A stretch of 20,010 nucleotides of DNA from Chitinophaga pinensis (GCA_945890595.1 CAMDCQ010000014.1:1-20010); one strand, 5' to 3'. Shown: positions 7,536 to 16,137, numbered from the stretch's first letter. A program made the numbers and translations. Notes: generated by a model from the sequence alone, not told the origin.

Positions 7536-8291
7536 TTACCAACTACCGCCAGCACCGCCACCACCAAAACTTCCGCCGCCGAAACCGCCTCCAAAACCGC
7601 CTCCACCGCTACCGCCACTTCCACCTCTGCCGCCTCCAAGGCTAGCTAACAATAGAAAAGGTAATGCGTTGCTACCGAGATTATTATTTTTATTGAATGT
7701 TTTACCGTTGTTACCTCCACGATTAAAGAGCACATAGACTATGATAAAAATGACTATGATCAACCAAAAAGGCATTCCTTTTTTGGCACCTTCAGGATTG
7801 TCATTTACAAACTCACCATTCATATATTGAATAATGGCATCTGTACCTTCGTTAAAACCTTTACCGTAATTATTTTCTCTGAAATTAGGTTTTAGTATGT
7901 TCTCAATTATTCGTTTTGCATACATATCCGGAAGTGCACCTTCTGCTCCTCTACCTACTTGAATAAATATTTTTCGATCGTTAATGGCAGCAAATACGAG
8001 TATTCCATTATCCTTACCCGCCTGACCTATTTTCCATTTTTCTACTAATCGATAGCTGTAATCAAAGGCATCGTCACCTTCTAATGAACTTTCCGTCACA
8101 ATAACTATTTCGGTGGATGTAGAATCGTAATACGCTTTGAGTTTTTCTAACAAGAATAGCTCTTGATCAGACTCTAATACGTTCGCAAAATCGTTAACCC
8201 AACGTGCATTTGTTGGTGCATTAGGTGGTTCCTTAGCTCCCGCAATTACGCAACTAATAAGTAATATAAGTAATCCTGTTTTTCTACCCAT
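7536..8291 (-). CDS. TPM-domain membrane protein with glycine-rich tail
   Basis: A 251-residue protein: signal peptide or N-terminal anchor (about 1-19), TPM domain (about 29-160; motifs WVNDFANVL, STEIVIVT, NGILVFAAINDRKIFIQVG), one membrane segment (about 173-190) and a C-terminal run of Gly, Ser and Phe (about 219-251). TPM (PF04536, TLP18.3/Psb32/MOLO-1) domains face the periplasm and, in plants, assist photosystem repair; their bacterial role is poorly defined. The layout is the standard YgcG-like arrangement next to lemA. The start overlaps the preceding TPM gene stop by 8 bases. The glycine-rich tail is encoded by GC-richer, repeat-like codons (about 7540-7640), unlike its surroundings. 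Confidence 0.88.
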   Translation of the reverse strand: MGRKTGLLILLISCVIAGAKEPPNAPTNARWVNDFANVLESDQELFLLEKLKAYYDSTSTEIVIVTESSLEGDDAFDYSYRLVEKWKIGQAGKDNGILVFAAINDRKIFIQVGRGAEGALPDMYAKRIIENILKPNFRENNYGKGFNEGTDAIIQYMNGEFVNDNPEGAKKGMPFWLIIVIFIIVYVLFNRGGNNGKTFNKNNNLGSNALPFLLLASLGGGRGGSGGSGGGGFGGGFGGGSFGGGGAGGSW

Positions 8292-8724
8292 AGCTTATTT
8301 CGTTTGGCAATTCATTTTTATCGTCACTTTGGTAAGGAAAAAATTGTTTGAGCTGTATGCCTACTTCGGCAATTCCCGCTTCAAGACCAGCAACTAATTC
8401 TCCTTTAGCAAGGTGCATTTTAATTATTTCTTTCGTGCTTTCCCAAAAATCTTCTGGGACCACTTTATCTATTCCTTCATCGCCAACTATAGCAAATTTT
8501 TTTTCTTTAACTGCCACATAGATGAGCACACCATTTCGTTCTTTGGTTTTATCCATGCCCAAGTGAGCAAACAAATTTTTAGCTTTATACAGCGGGTCTG
8601 TCTTACACCACTTATCCATGTGCAACCTCACCTCACCAGATGTTTCCAACTCGGCATCAGCAATAGCTTGGAGGACTTTTTGCTCTTCGTACGAAGTGAG
8701 TGGTTCCCACTTAAATAAACCCAT
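8284..8724 (-). CDS. Second TPM-domain protein, without signal peptide
   Basis: A 146-residue protein from the ATG at 8724 (a TTG at 8733, abutting the lemA stop, is the alternative). It carries the TPM core: EQKVLQAIADAELETSGEVRLHMD, NGVLIYVAVKEKKFAIVGDEGID and a helical C-terminal part. There is no signal peptide or membrane segment, so unlike the next gene product it is expected in the cytoplasm or at the inner face of the membrane. It sits 9 bases after lemA and overlaps the second TPM gene by 8 bases. The lemA-TPM-TPM order is common in Bacteroidota, which supports a shared membrane-associated function, but I know of no defined activity. Confidence 0.87.
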   Translation of the reverse strand: MGLFKWEPLTSYEEQKVLQAIADAELETSGEVRLHMDKWCKTDPLYKAKNLFAHLGMDKTKERNGVLIYVAVKEKKFAIVGDEGIDKVVPEDFWESTKEIIKMHLAKGELVAGLEAGIAEVGIQLKQFFPYQSDDKNELPNEISYG

Positions 8725-8733
8725 CAAATTCAA

Positions 8734-9312
8734 TTAAAATTCAACTTTAGGTGCATTTTTAGAACCAGCATCTGCTTCAAAATAAGGCTTAGCCTCAAAA
8801 TTAAATAACCCCGCAATTATATTTGTTGGGAATTTTTTAATGGTGGTATTGTAATTTTTGGCCTCGCTGTTAAAGTTATCTCTCGCTACTCCTATTCTAT
8901 TTTCAGTACCCGCAAGTTCAGCTTGCAGCTCCAAGAAATTTTGATTCGCTTTAAGATCTGGATATTTTTCTATGGTTACCAAAAGACGAGAAAGTGCTCC
9001 TGACAATTCTCCTTGTGCACCTTGAAAATTCTGTAATTGTGCAGCGGTCATGTTGCTAGGATCTATGGTTGTTTGTGTTGCCTTTGCTCTTGCTTCTACT
9101 ACTTTAGTAAGCGTTTCCTGCTCAAAATCAGCGTATCCTTTAACGGTATTCACTAAATTGGGTATAAGGTCAGCTCTGCGTTGATATTGGGTTTCCACTT
9201 TAGCCCATACGCTATCTATGCTTTCTTGAGCTCCAACTAACCCATTGTATTTAGAGACAAACCATAGTAAGATTAATCCGATTACGACTAATACAATAAT
9301 TCCTTTTTTCAT
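8734..9312 (-). CDS. lemA: LemA family protein
   Basis: A 192-residue protein with one N-terminal membrane segment (about 3-18, GIIVLVVIGLILLWFVS) followed by the helical LemA domain. Typical family motifs are YNGLV, VETQYQRRADLIPNLVNTVKGYADFE, FQGAQGELSGALSRLL and ENRIGVARDNFN. The N-terminus lies outside and the helical body in the cytoplasm or the reverse; this cannot be settled from sequence. LemA proteins are widespread and often paired with TPM proteins and sometimes with membrane proteases, but their molecular role is unknown. It is the first gene of the five-gene operon running to 5978, with its own promoter 32 bases upstream. Confidence 0.95.
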   Translation of the reverse strand: MKKGIIVLVVIGLILLWFVSKYNGLVGAQESIDSVWAKVETQYQRRADLIPNLVNTVKGYADFEQETLTKVVEARAKATQTTIDPSNMTAAQLQNFQGAQGELSGALSRLLVTIEKYPDLKANQNFLELQAELAGTENRIGVARDNFNSEAKNYNTTIKKFPTNIIAGLFNFEAKPYFEADAGSKNAPKVEF

Positions 9313-9343
9313 GTTGATTTGATTTTACGTTTAAATATGCTAA

Positions 9344-9351
9344 CAAATGTA
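9344..9351 (-). promoter_or_regulatory. -7 promoter element of the lemA operon
   Basis: On the minus strand this reads TACATTTG, an exact TAnnTTTG match 31 bases before the lemA ATG. The only TTG nearby upstream is too close (11-base spacer), so the -33 element is poor. The expected leader is about 25 bases. Confidence 0.45.
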
Positions 9352-9406
9352 CTATTACCGCACAAAAAAATAACATGAGATATATGTACAGCATATTATT
9401 ATAGAT

Positions 9407-9414
9407 TAGATTTG
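9407..9414 (+). promoter_or_regulatory. Possible -7 promoter element of the membrane-protein/LTD operon
   Basis: TAGATTTG matches TAnnTTTG exactly and ends 6 bases before the GTG at 9421. No TTG is visible at -33. If used, the mRNA would start at or next to the GTG, so the TTG at 9412, which lies inside the element, could not be the start codon. Confidence 0.35.
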
Positions 9415-9420
9415 TCCAGA

Positions 9421-10479
9421 GTGAAGGGAAAACAACTTGACTACCTCAATATAGGACTGATGATTGGATCATTTATCCTTGCCGTGAAACTACCTTTTCA
9501 CGTGTTTTTGCTATCCTATGCAATACTAGGACCACTGCATTACCTTACCGAAATAGGTTGGTTAGACAATCGAGCCTATTTCATCACCAACAAGAAAGAT
9601 ACCTGGATACTAATTTTGCTGTGTGCCCTCATGACGTTTGGTTTTGCCTACAAGCAATTTGGTCAATATGAAATTACCAAAACATGGAATGAGGCAATTG
9701 TAAACTCTTGGTTTAAACCCATTTCTGACTTCATGTTACACTATGAGCGAAGTTTTATCTTCTTGGCATTTTACACCGCCGTGATGATGACTTTTGTTAA
9801 AAAAACGGGCTACCGATATGGACTAATGGCCATAGGACTTATTGCTGCCTATTTCTTAAATGGAATAAATGCCTACACCATGATAATCGGAATGATGCTA
9901 CCCACCGTAATTCATGTCTATGTTTTTACGGGGGCTTTTATTCTATATGGAGCACTTAAGTCACGAAATACTTCGGGGTATGCATCGCTTTTTGTCTTCT
10001 TAGGAATACTTTTTCTAATCGTATACCAACGACCTAAACCTAGTCAATACGAGCTAAGCGAATATTGGCTTAACACTATGATGCAAAGCAAGTTTATAGA
10101 GCTAGGCGGACAAATAGCCATCTTCATGGGTTGGGCTAAAAAAACCACCTATCTTATCTCTACGCCTAACGGCAAAATGCTCTCCACCATTGCCCTTAAA
10201 ATGCAGATTTTCATTGCCTTTGCCTATACGTATCATTATCTCAATTGGTTTAGTAAAACCAAAATAATCAACTGGCATCAGGTATCCAAAACACGGCTTA
10301 CCGTGGCATTTTCCATTTGGATTGCTTCTGTTGCACTGTATATCTACGATTACAAATTAGGACTCTCTGCATTATTTTTTCTGAGTGTACTTCATGTTTT
10401 CCTTGAATTCCCACTAAATCATTTAACCTTTGTGGGGATTTACAAAGAATTGAAAACTCGAATTACCTCTAAAGAATGA
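9421..10479 (+). CDS. Polytopic membrane protein of unknown family with conserved-looking histidines
   Basis: About 352 residues from the GTG at 9421 (TTG at 9412 is the alternative, three codons longer). I count roughly nine or ten hydrophobic segments spread over the whole length. Histidines sit at membrane edges in motif-like settings: GPLHYLTE (His40), TVIHVYVFTG (His165), YTYHYLNWF (His272), INWHQV (His286), LHVFLEF (His325) and LNHLTF (His334). This arrangement recalls metal- or haem-binding membrane enzymes such as the Brp/Blh carotene dioxygenase group, but I cannot show homology and give no function. The stop overlaps the next gene by ATGA, so it is co-translated with the secreted LTD protein. 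The reading frame and membrane topology are secure; the function is not known. Confidence 0.8.
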   Translation: MKGKQLDYLNIGLMIGSFILAVKLPFHVFLLSYAILGPLHYLTEIGWLDNRAYFITNKKDTWILILLCALMTFGFAYKQFGQYEITKTWNEAIVNSWFKPISDFMLHYERSFIFLAFYTAVMMTFVKKTGYRYGLMAIGLIAAYFLNGINAYTMIIGMMLPTVIHVYVFTGAFILYGALKSRNTSGYASLFVFLGILFLIVYQRPKPSQYELSEYWLNTMMQSKFIELGGQIAIFMGWAKKTTYLISTPNGKMLSTIALKMQIFIAFAYTYHYLNWFSKTKIINWHQVSKTRLTVAFSIWIASVALYIYDYKLGLSALFFLSVLHVFLEFPLNHLTFVGIYKELKTRITSKE

Positions 10480-13028
10480 GACTTATTATTTTTATTTTAC
10501 ATTTCGTCTTCCTTTTACCCTGCTATGCACAATTGATCGAAGATTTTAGTGACGGGAATATAACCACTAGCCCTCTATGGAGCGGCGATACCTCCAAATT
10601 TAAAGTCACAAATCAGATGCTACAATCCACATCAACTGTGGTATCTGATGTGTTTTACCTATCGACACCAAATCAAATTACGGGAGACGCCCAATGGGAT
10701 TTTTGGGTCAATATGCAATTCAGCACTTCTTCTGCAAACTACATGGATGTCTTTCTAGCTTCTGATTCCCAGAACTTAACCAAAACAAAAAACGGACTTT
10801 TTGTTAGAATTGGCAATACCAAAGACGAGGTTAGCGTCTATGAAATTCGCAATGGGGTACAAAAACTTTTACTGGATGGTCAAGACGGCAAAACCAATAC
10901 TAAGAAGATACGAATTAGAGTAACCTGCGAAGATAGTTGGCTGCAACTATGGGTAGATTATGAAGGAGGAACTTTATTCCAAATTGAAGGCGCTACCACT
11001 ACCTACCGAACAGGATCTGGATATTTTGGGATACTGGTGAAGCAGAGTACCGCCAGTTTTCATCAAAAGCATTTTGTAGATGACATTTATGCTGGGCCAT
11101 TGATTAAAGATACTCTTGTAGCACAAGTTACTCAGGTAGATTTAAGCATTGAAGATCAGATACAGCTTACATTCGATGACGTCATAGTAAATACGGAATT
11201 GACCAAGTACACGCTCTCTAATGGATATGGTTCTCCTGACAATGTAACGTTAGATTTAAATGGTAACTTAGCGCTTTTATCGTTTAGTAAGCCCATTACC
11301 AATGGAAATTATACGCTCCAAATTCAAACGCTGATAGACATCCAAGGGAATAGAGGCGACACCTCTATCGCTTTCATTGTTATAAGAGCCCTAAAACCAA
11401 AGAGCGGAGATCTTCTTGTAACCGAAATTTTTGCAGACCCGACACCTACTTTGGGATTGCCGGAGCAAGAATATATTGAGCTTTATAATACTACTACCCA
11501 GGCCTTGGATTTAGAGAATTGTACATTTAGCGATGGCGGGACTCCAGCTCTTTTACCCAACACCGTTTTAATGCCATCTTCCTTTCTAATTCTTACCAGC
11601 TCCGGAAATGAATCGCTATTTTCAGGTTATGGTCAAACCACAGGTTTAACGGGATTTCCTGCGCTAAACAATACCGGAGACAATTTGGAAATACGCAACA
11701 GCCAGGGCGAACTCCTAGATGCCGTTAGCTATACCGAAGCATATTACCAGAGTGACACCAAAAAACTAGGAGGTTATTCCTTAGAGCGGATATCGTACAC
11801 CACAGTATGTGCTGAAATCGATAATTGGTCGGCCAGTAACCATGCTTTTGGAGGAACTCCTGGTCAACAAAATTCCTTGTTTGGTGCAGACCCCGATCAA
11901 GATCCACCTCAAGTACAATCACATTATTTTTTGAATACGCAAGCACTTCGTATCACCTTGTCCGAAAATTTAAAGGAAAGTCTCGCTAATGACCTGGCAA
12001 ACTTTGAACTAGTAGAAACCTCCGAGAACCCAGTTAATATCACAACTAATTCCACAGAGAAAACCGTAACCTTGACGTTTGCTTCCCCTTTTGAGCTTAA
12101 TACAATATACCATCTTTTAATCAAGGAGCTAGCAGACTGTAAAGGCAATGCGGTGCAAAATGCGTTAGTGACGGTAATTACTACAACCGCTGCACAAGAA
12201 GGAGACATCTTACTAAATGAACTTCTTTTCAACCCAAAAGAAGATGGCATTGATTTCATTGAACTTTACAATAATAGCGACAAATACTTGCGCTTAAGTG
12301 ACTTAATACTTGCCCGATACGACAAAGATGAACGAAAGGATGAAAAGCCAATGACCTACCTGAATTACATTATCCATCCACATCATTTTCTGGCATTAAC
12401 TACTGATACCTCAACGTTAAAATCCCACTATACTGCGCATGACATCCTGCAAGTAGCCTCGTTACCACCTATGAATAATGATGCCGGAATCGTATTACTT
12501 TTAGATCAAAACGGGATAATCTTAGATTCCGTTCCTTATACAGAAACACAACATTTTGAGCTACTAAGTGATGTTAATGGGGTGAGTTTAGAGCGAACCC
12601 ATTATGCAGGTAAAAGCTACAATCCTATGAATTGGCACTCTGCAAGTACTAGTTCTGGCTATGCAACACCTGGTTTTCAAAATTCGCAGTTTCTAGACCT
12701 ATCTCAACAAAATAATTCCTACACACTCGTGAGTAAAACCTTTTCTCCTGACGGTGACGGGTATGAAGATATATTGGCATTGAATTATAAAAATGAGGAA
12801 AACGGATATACGGCCAATGGCTACGTTTTTGACCTAGCGGGAACGTATATTCATCAACCTGTAAATATGGAAATACTAGGGAATGATGGCCTTTTGTCTT
12901 GGAACGGAATACTAAGTAATGGCACAAAAATTCCCGTTGGTAATTACGTACTCTTGTTGGAGACCTTTGATTTGAACGGAAAATTAGATAAAAAGAAACT
13001 AGCCTTTAGTGTAGTCGGGTTATTCTAA
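10476..13028 (+). CDS. Large secreted protein with two lamin-tail domains and a C-terminal gliding/FlgD-like Ig domain
   Basis: An 850-residue exported protein. Residues 1-19 are a signal peptide (ends CYAQ). Residues about 20-207 look like a concanavalin/laminin-G-like beta domain (DFSDGNITTSPLWSGD; FVDDIYAG). Two Ig-like SbsA/Big_5-type segments (about 213-305, 475-570) alternate with two lamin-tail domains (LTD, PF00932): about 309-420 (GDLLVTEIFADPTP, EYIELYN) and 575-690 (GDILLNELLFNPKEDG, DFIELYN). The last about 100 residues contain FSPDGDGYEDIL and end FSVVGLF, related to CHU_C/FlgD Ig domains and probably a T9SS signal, though not a textbook type A or B ending. The start overlaps the membrane-protein gene (ATGA). 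LTD proteins are often nuclease- or adhesion-associated, but no nuclease domain is present. It is likely a cell-surface structural or adhesive protein. Confidence 0.88.
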   Translation: MRLIIFILHFVFLLPCYAQLIEDFSDGNITTSPLWSGDTSKFKVTNQMLQSTSTVVSDVFYLSTPNQITGDAQWDFWVNMQFSTSSANYMDVFLASDSQNLTKTKNGLFVRIGNTKDEVSVYEIRNGVQKLLLDGQDGKTNTKKIRIRVTCEDSWLQLWVDYEGGTLFQIEGATTTYRTGSGYFGILVKQSTASFHQKHFVDDIYAGPLIKDTLVAQVTQVDLSIEDQIQLTFDDVIVNTELTKYTLSNGYGSPDNVTLDLNGNLALLSFSKPITNGNYTLQIQTLIDIQGNRGDTSIAFIVIRALKPKSGDLLVTEIFADPTPTLGLPEQEYIELYNTTTQALDLENCTFSDGGTPALLPNTVLMPSSFLILTSSGNESLFSGYGQTTGLTGFPALNNTGDNLEIRNSQGELLDAVSYTEAYYQSDTKKLGGYSLERISYTTVCAEIDNWSASNHAFGGTPGQQNSLFGADPDQDPPQVQSHYFLNTQALRITLSENLKESLANDLANFELVETSENPVNITTNSTEKTVTLTFASPFELNTIYHLLIKELADCKGNAVQNALVTVITTTAAQEGDILLNELLFNPKEDGIDFIELYNNSDKYLRLSDLILARYDKDERKDEKPMTYLNYIIHPHHFLALTTDTSTLKSHYTAHDILQVASLPPMNNDAGIVLLLDQNGIILDSVPYTETQHFELLSDVNGVSLERTHYAGKSYNPMNWHSASTSSGYATPGFQNSQFLDLSQQNNSYTLVSKTFSPDGDGYEDILALNYKNEENGYTANGYVFDLAGTYIHQPVNMEILGNDGLLSWNGILSNGTKIPVGNYVLLLETFDLNGKLDKKKLAFSVVGLF

Positions 13029-13045
13029 AAAATGCCTTTTTACCA

Positions 13046-15067
13046 TTAAAATAAGTGCGCTAGCAATTCGTCATCCACGCTATTTGCAAGCGTTATTTTT
13101 AGCTTTTCGTTGCGCTCCATTTCTCTTTTTATAGCAAACTGAGCATTTTCATTTCTCGCCCAACTTCTTCTGGCTATGCCATTATTTACATCATAAAGCA
13201 ACATGTTTTTGAGACGAGCGTCTGCTTCAGGTGAACCGTCTAAAAACAATCCAAAACCACCGTTCATAACTTCTCCCCAACCAACGCCACCGCCGTTGTG
13301 TATACTAACCCAAGTTGCACCTCTGAAACTGTCGCCTATCACGTTATGAATGGCCATATCAGCGGTAAACTTACTCCCATCGTAAATATTGCTCGTTTCG
13401 CGATACGGAGAATCTGTACCACTTACATCGTGGTGGTCACGACCTAAGATTATTCCTTCGGATAGTTCGCCACTAGCGATAGCCGCATTAAATGCTTCGG
13501 CAATTTTAATTCTACCTTCACTATCTGCATACAGAATTCTGGCTTTTGACCCAACCACCATTTGGTTTTTTTCAGCTTCTTCTATCCATTTAATATTATC
13601 CTCCATTTGCTGCTGAATTTCTCTAGGAGCGGTAGCTTGTATCTCCCGTAACACCCTCGCAGCTATCTGATCTGTCTTCCTTAAATCTTCGGAGCTTCCA
13701 CTAGCGCAAACCCATCTAAATGGACCAAAACCATAATCAAAACACATGGGTCCAAGTATGTCTTGAACATAGCTTGGGTATTTAAAATCAATCCCGTTCT
13801 CGGCCATAATATCGGCACCTGCCCTACTACTTTCTAACAAAAATGCATTTCCGTAATCAAAGAAATAGGTGCCTTTTGCTGTGTGAAGATCTACCGCAGC
13901 AGCGTGTCTTCTGAGCGATTTGTACACTTCGTCTTTAAACTTTTCTGGCTCATTAGCCATCATTTCATTGCTTTGTTCATAGCTTAATCCTGCTGGGTAA
14001 TATCCTCCAGCAAAGGGATTATGCAGTGAGGTTTGATCACTACCTAGGTGTATATAAATTCCCTTTTCGGCAAAGGTTTCCCATATATCTATCACATTGC
14101 CTACATAGGCTATTGAAACCACTTCTTTAGCCGCTTGCGCTTTTAAAATACGGACCACCAAGTCATCTATAGAACTAATGAGCTCATCCACCCAACCTTG
14201 AGCATGTCTTTTGTGTGCGGCGGCAGCGTTTACCTCTGCACATATGGTTATACATCCTGCAATATTTCCTGCTTTAGGTTGAGCGCCACTCATTCCCCCA
14301 AGACCTGCAGTAAGGAATATTTTGCCGGCTGGTGTTTCTCCTTCGTTTAGTTTCATGCGGAAAGCATTCGTCACTGTAATGGTGGTGCCATGCACGATAC
14401 CTTGAGGACCGATATACATAAAGCTTCCTGCAGTCATTTGCCCATATTGAGTAACGCCAAGTGCATTATATTTCTCCCAATCATCTGGTTTAGAATAGTT
14501 GGGAATCATCATACCGTTGGTTACCACCACCCTAGGAGCATCTTTGCTACTCGGGAAAAGTCCCATAGGATGACCGCTATACATGTGTAGTGTTTGTTCT
14601 TCCGTCATCTCACTTAAGTACTTCATGGTCAATAGGTATTGTGCCCAATTCTGGAACACAGCACCATTTCCACCATACGTTATTAATTCAAATGGATGTT
14701 GTGCAACGGCAGGATCTAAGTTATTTTGAATCATTAACATAATACCCGCTGCTTGCTTACATTGTGCTGGATACTCATTGATAGAACGAGCATACATTTT
14801 ATAGGTAGGCTTAAATCTGTACATGTAGATTCTGCCGTATTCGATTAGCTCATTTGCAAACTCTACCGCTAATTCTGCGTGCCAATCTGCCGGGAAGTAC
14901 CGAAGGGCGTTGCGTATGGCTAACTTCTTTTCTTCTATGCTCAGGATATCCTTACGTTTAGGAGCTCGATTTGCACTTGCCATTGCTGGGTCATGCGTCA
15001 GTTCAGGAAGTTGATCGGGTATCCCTTGAGAAATTAATTTTTTAAAATCTAATTGCGATTCTGTCAT
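13046..15067 (-). CDS. hutU: Urocanate hydratase (long form)
   Basis: A 673-residue cytosolic enzyme from the ATG at 15067 (a TTG three codons upstream lies inside the promoter). It converts urocanate to 4-imidazolone-5-propanoate, the second step of histidine degradation. Diagnostic motifs are ITYGGNGAVFQNW (about 129-141), the NAD-binding TAGLGGMSGAQPKAG (about 253-267), and the catalytic region GRDHHDVSGTDSPYRET (about 542-558) followed by SIHNGGGVGWGEV. It is longer than the roughly 555-residue proteobacterial enzyme and belongs to the long form common in Bacteroidota. No hutH, hutI or hutG is within the window, so this gene is away from the rest of the pathway or at the edge of a cluster outside. 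It is transcribed alone, divergently from the ABC operon. Confidence 0.95.
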   Translation of the reverse strand: MTESQLDFKKLISQGIPDQLPELTHDPAMASANRAPKRKDILSIEEKKLAIRNALRYFPADWHAELAVEFANELIEYGRIYMYRFKPTYKMYARSINEYPAQCKQAAGIMLMIQNNLDPAVAQHPFELITYGGNGAVFQNWAQYLLTMKYLSEMTEEQTLHMYSGHPMGLFPSSKDAPRVVVTNGMMIPNYSKPDDWEKYNALGVTQYGQMTAGSFMYIGPQGIVHGTTITVTNAFRMKLNEGETPAGKIFLTAGLGGMSGAQPKAGNIAGCITICAEVNAAAAHKRHAQGWVDELISSIDDLVVRILKAQAAKEVVSIAYVGNVIDIWETFAEKGIYIHLGSDQTSLHNPFAGGYYPAGLSYEQSNEMMANEPEKFKDEVYKSLRRHAAAVDLHTAKGTYFFDYGNAFLLESSRAGADIMAENGIDFKYPSYVQDILGPMCFDYGFGPFRWVCASGSSEDLRKTDQIAARVLREIQATAPREIQQQMEDNIKWIEEAEKNQMVVGSKARILYADSEGRIKIAEAFNAAIASGELSEGIILGRDHHDVSGTDSPYRETSNIYDGSKFTADMAIHNVIGDSFRGATWVSIHNGGGVGWGEVMNGGFGLFLDGSPEADARLKNMLLYDVNNGIARRSWARNENAQFAIKREMERNEKLKITLANSVDDELLAHLF

Positions 15068-15073
15068 GAGTTG

Positions 15074-15104
15074 CAAAGGTGCTTAATGGTTTTAGATAAA
15101 ACAA
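15074..15104 (-). promoter_or_regulatory. Promoter of hutU
   Basis: On the minus strand, TTG (15102-15104) is followed by 20 bases and CACCTTTG (15074-15081), one mismatch from TAnnTTTG. The element ends 6 bases before the ATG at 15067, so transcription would begin almost at the start codon. Confidence 0.5.
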
Positions 15105-15216
15105 AAATTGCTTCGTTGTGTTCTTGACTTTTTAACTGAGAGACTCTTATTGCTTATTTTTTCTCCAATATCTCTGTTCCTTTGTCGAGTTAGACCAATC
15201 CCAATACTTTTAACCT

Positions 15217-15224
15217 TACTTTTG
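15217..15224 (+). promoter_or_regulatory. -7 promoter element of the ABC/WD40/RidA operon
   Basis: TACTTTTG is an exact TAnnTTTG match that ends 7 bases before the ATG at 15232. No TTG stands at the expected -33 distance. The 15105-15216 stretch between the divergent promoters shows nothing else I can support. Confidence 0.45.
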
Positions 15225-15231
15225 CTTACTC

Positions 15232-16137
15232 ATGGAAATAATTCAAGTTAAGGAAGTATCGAAGTTTTATGCGAACCATACTGCCCTAAATAACGTTTCT
15301 TTTGACGTTCCTAAGGGTAATATTTTTGGTTTACTCGGCCCTAACGGAGCAGGAAAAACATCGCTCATTCGAATCATTAATCAAATAACAGCGCCAGACC
15401 AAGGAGAAATTCTATTTAACGGTCAGCCATTAACCAAAGAACACATAAAGCAAATAGGCTATTTGCCTGAAGAGCGCGGTTTATACAAAAAAATGAGTGT
15501 TTATGACCAACTCATGTACTTTGCCCGATTACGTGGAATGACGCGCACAGATGCACACCAGCGCATACATAATTGGCTAGAAAAATTTGAGGCTATTACT
15601 TGGAAAAAGAAAAAAATTGAAGAGTTGAGTAAAGGGATGCAACAGAAAATTCAGTTCATTGTAACGGTCATGCATAATCCTGATTTTATTATTTTAGATG
15701 AACCTTTTACAGGATTTGACCCTAAAAACACGCAACTTATCAAAGATGAAATCCTGAATTTAAAAGCCAATGGAGCGAGTATCATGCTTAGCACCCATCG
15801 CATGGAAAACGTGGAAGCCATTTGCGATAACGTAGTATTGCTTAATAAGGCTAAAGTGGTAACCCAAGGTAGTGTTATGGATGTACGAAATAGCTTAAAA
15901 GACAACACGTTTTCACTCACGTACAGCGGCCAGCTTGATCCTACGCAAATTGCACACATTGAGGTGAAAAATCTAGCGCAACGTCAGACTGACGCCACCT
16001 TATTGTTCAGTTACACGGGAAAACCAGATATTCAACTTTTTAATGACCCTCGTATTAACATTACCGAATACCGAGAAGTGATTCCGAGTATGCAAGATGT
16101 ATTTTTAACCTTAACCGATAACAGTAGCAATGAATAA
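15232..16137 (+). CDS. ABC transporter ATP-binding protein, NatA type
   Basis: A 301-residue cytosolic ATPase subunit. All ABC motifs are present: Walker A GPNGAGKT (36-43), a Q-loop-region change to YLPEERGLY (77-85), signature LSKGMQQK (132-139), Walker B FIILDEP (152-158), D-loop FDP and switch His189 in LSTHR. The YLPEERGLY segment and the C-terminal domain (about 220-295, DUF4162-like) are typical of NatA-type exporters. It energises the permease encoded next, whose ATG lies inside its 3' end (8-base overlap). The substrate may be sodium, a drug or a lipid-like molecule; the sequence does not say. Confidence 0.93.
   Translation: MEIIQVKEVSKFYANHTALNNVSFDVPKGNIFGLLGPNGAGKTSLIRIINQITAPDQGEILFNGQPLTKEHIKQIGYLPEERGLYKKMSVYDQLMYFARLRGMTRTDAHQRIHNWLEKFEAITWKKKKIEELSKGMQQKIQFIVTVMHNPDFIILDEPFTGFDPKNTQLIKDEILNLKANGASIMLSTHRMENVEAICDNVVLLNKAKVVTQGSVMDVRNSLKDNTFSLTYSGQLDPTQIAHIEVKNLAQRQTDATLLFSYTGKPDIQLFNDPRINITEYREVIPSMQDVFLTLTDNSSNE

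Noticed and set aside
7489..7737. Plus-strand frame with a long proline-rich run
   Set aside because: It is the antisense of the glycine-rich tail of the TPM protein (Gly codons read as Pro on the other strand) and of the start of the exonuclease gene.
13026..13046. Short A-run/T-run inverted repeat between the convergent LTD and hutU genes
   Set aside because: A stem of about 5 A-T pairs is too weak to call a terminator.
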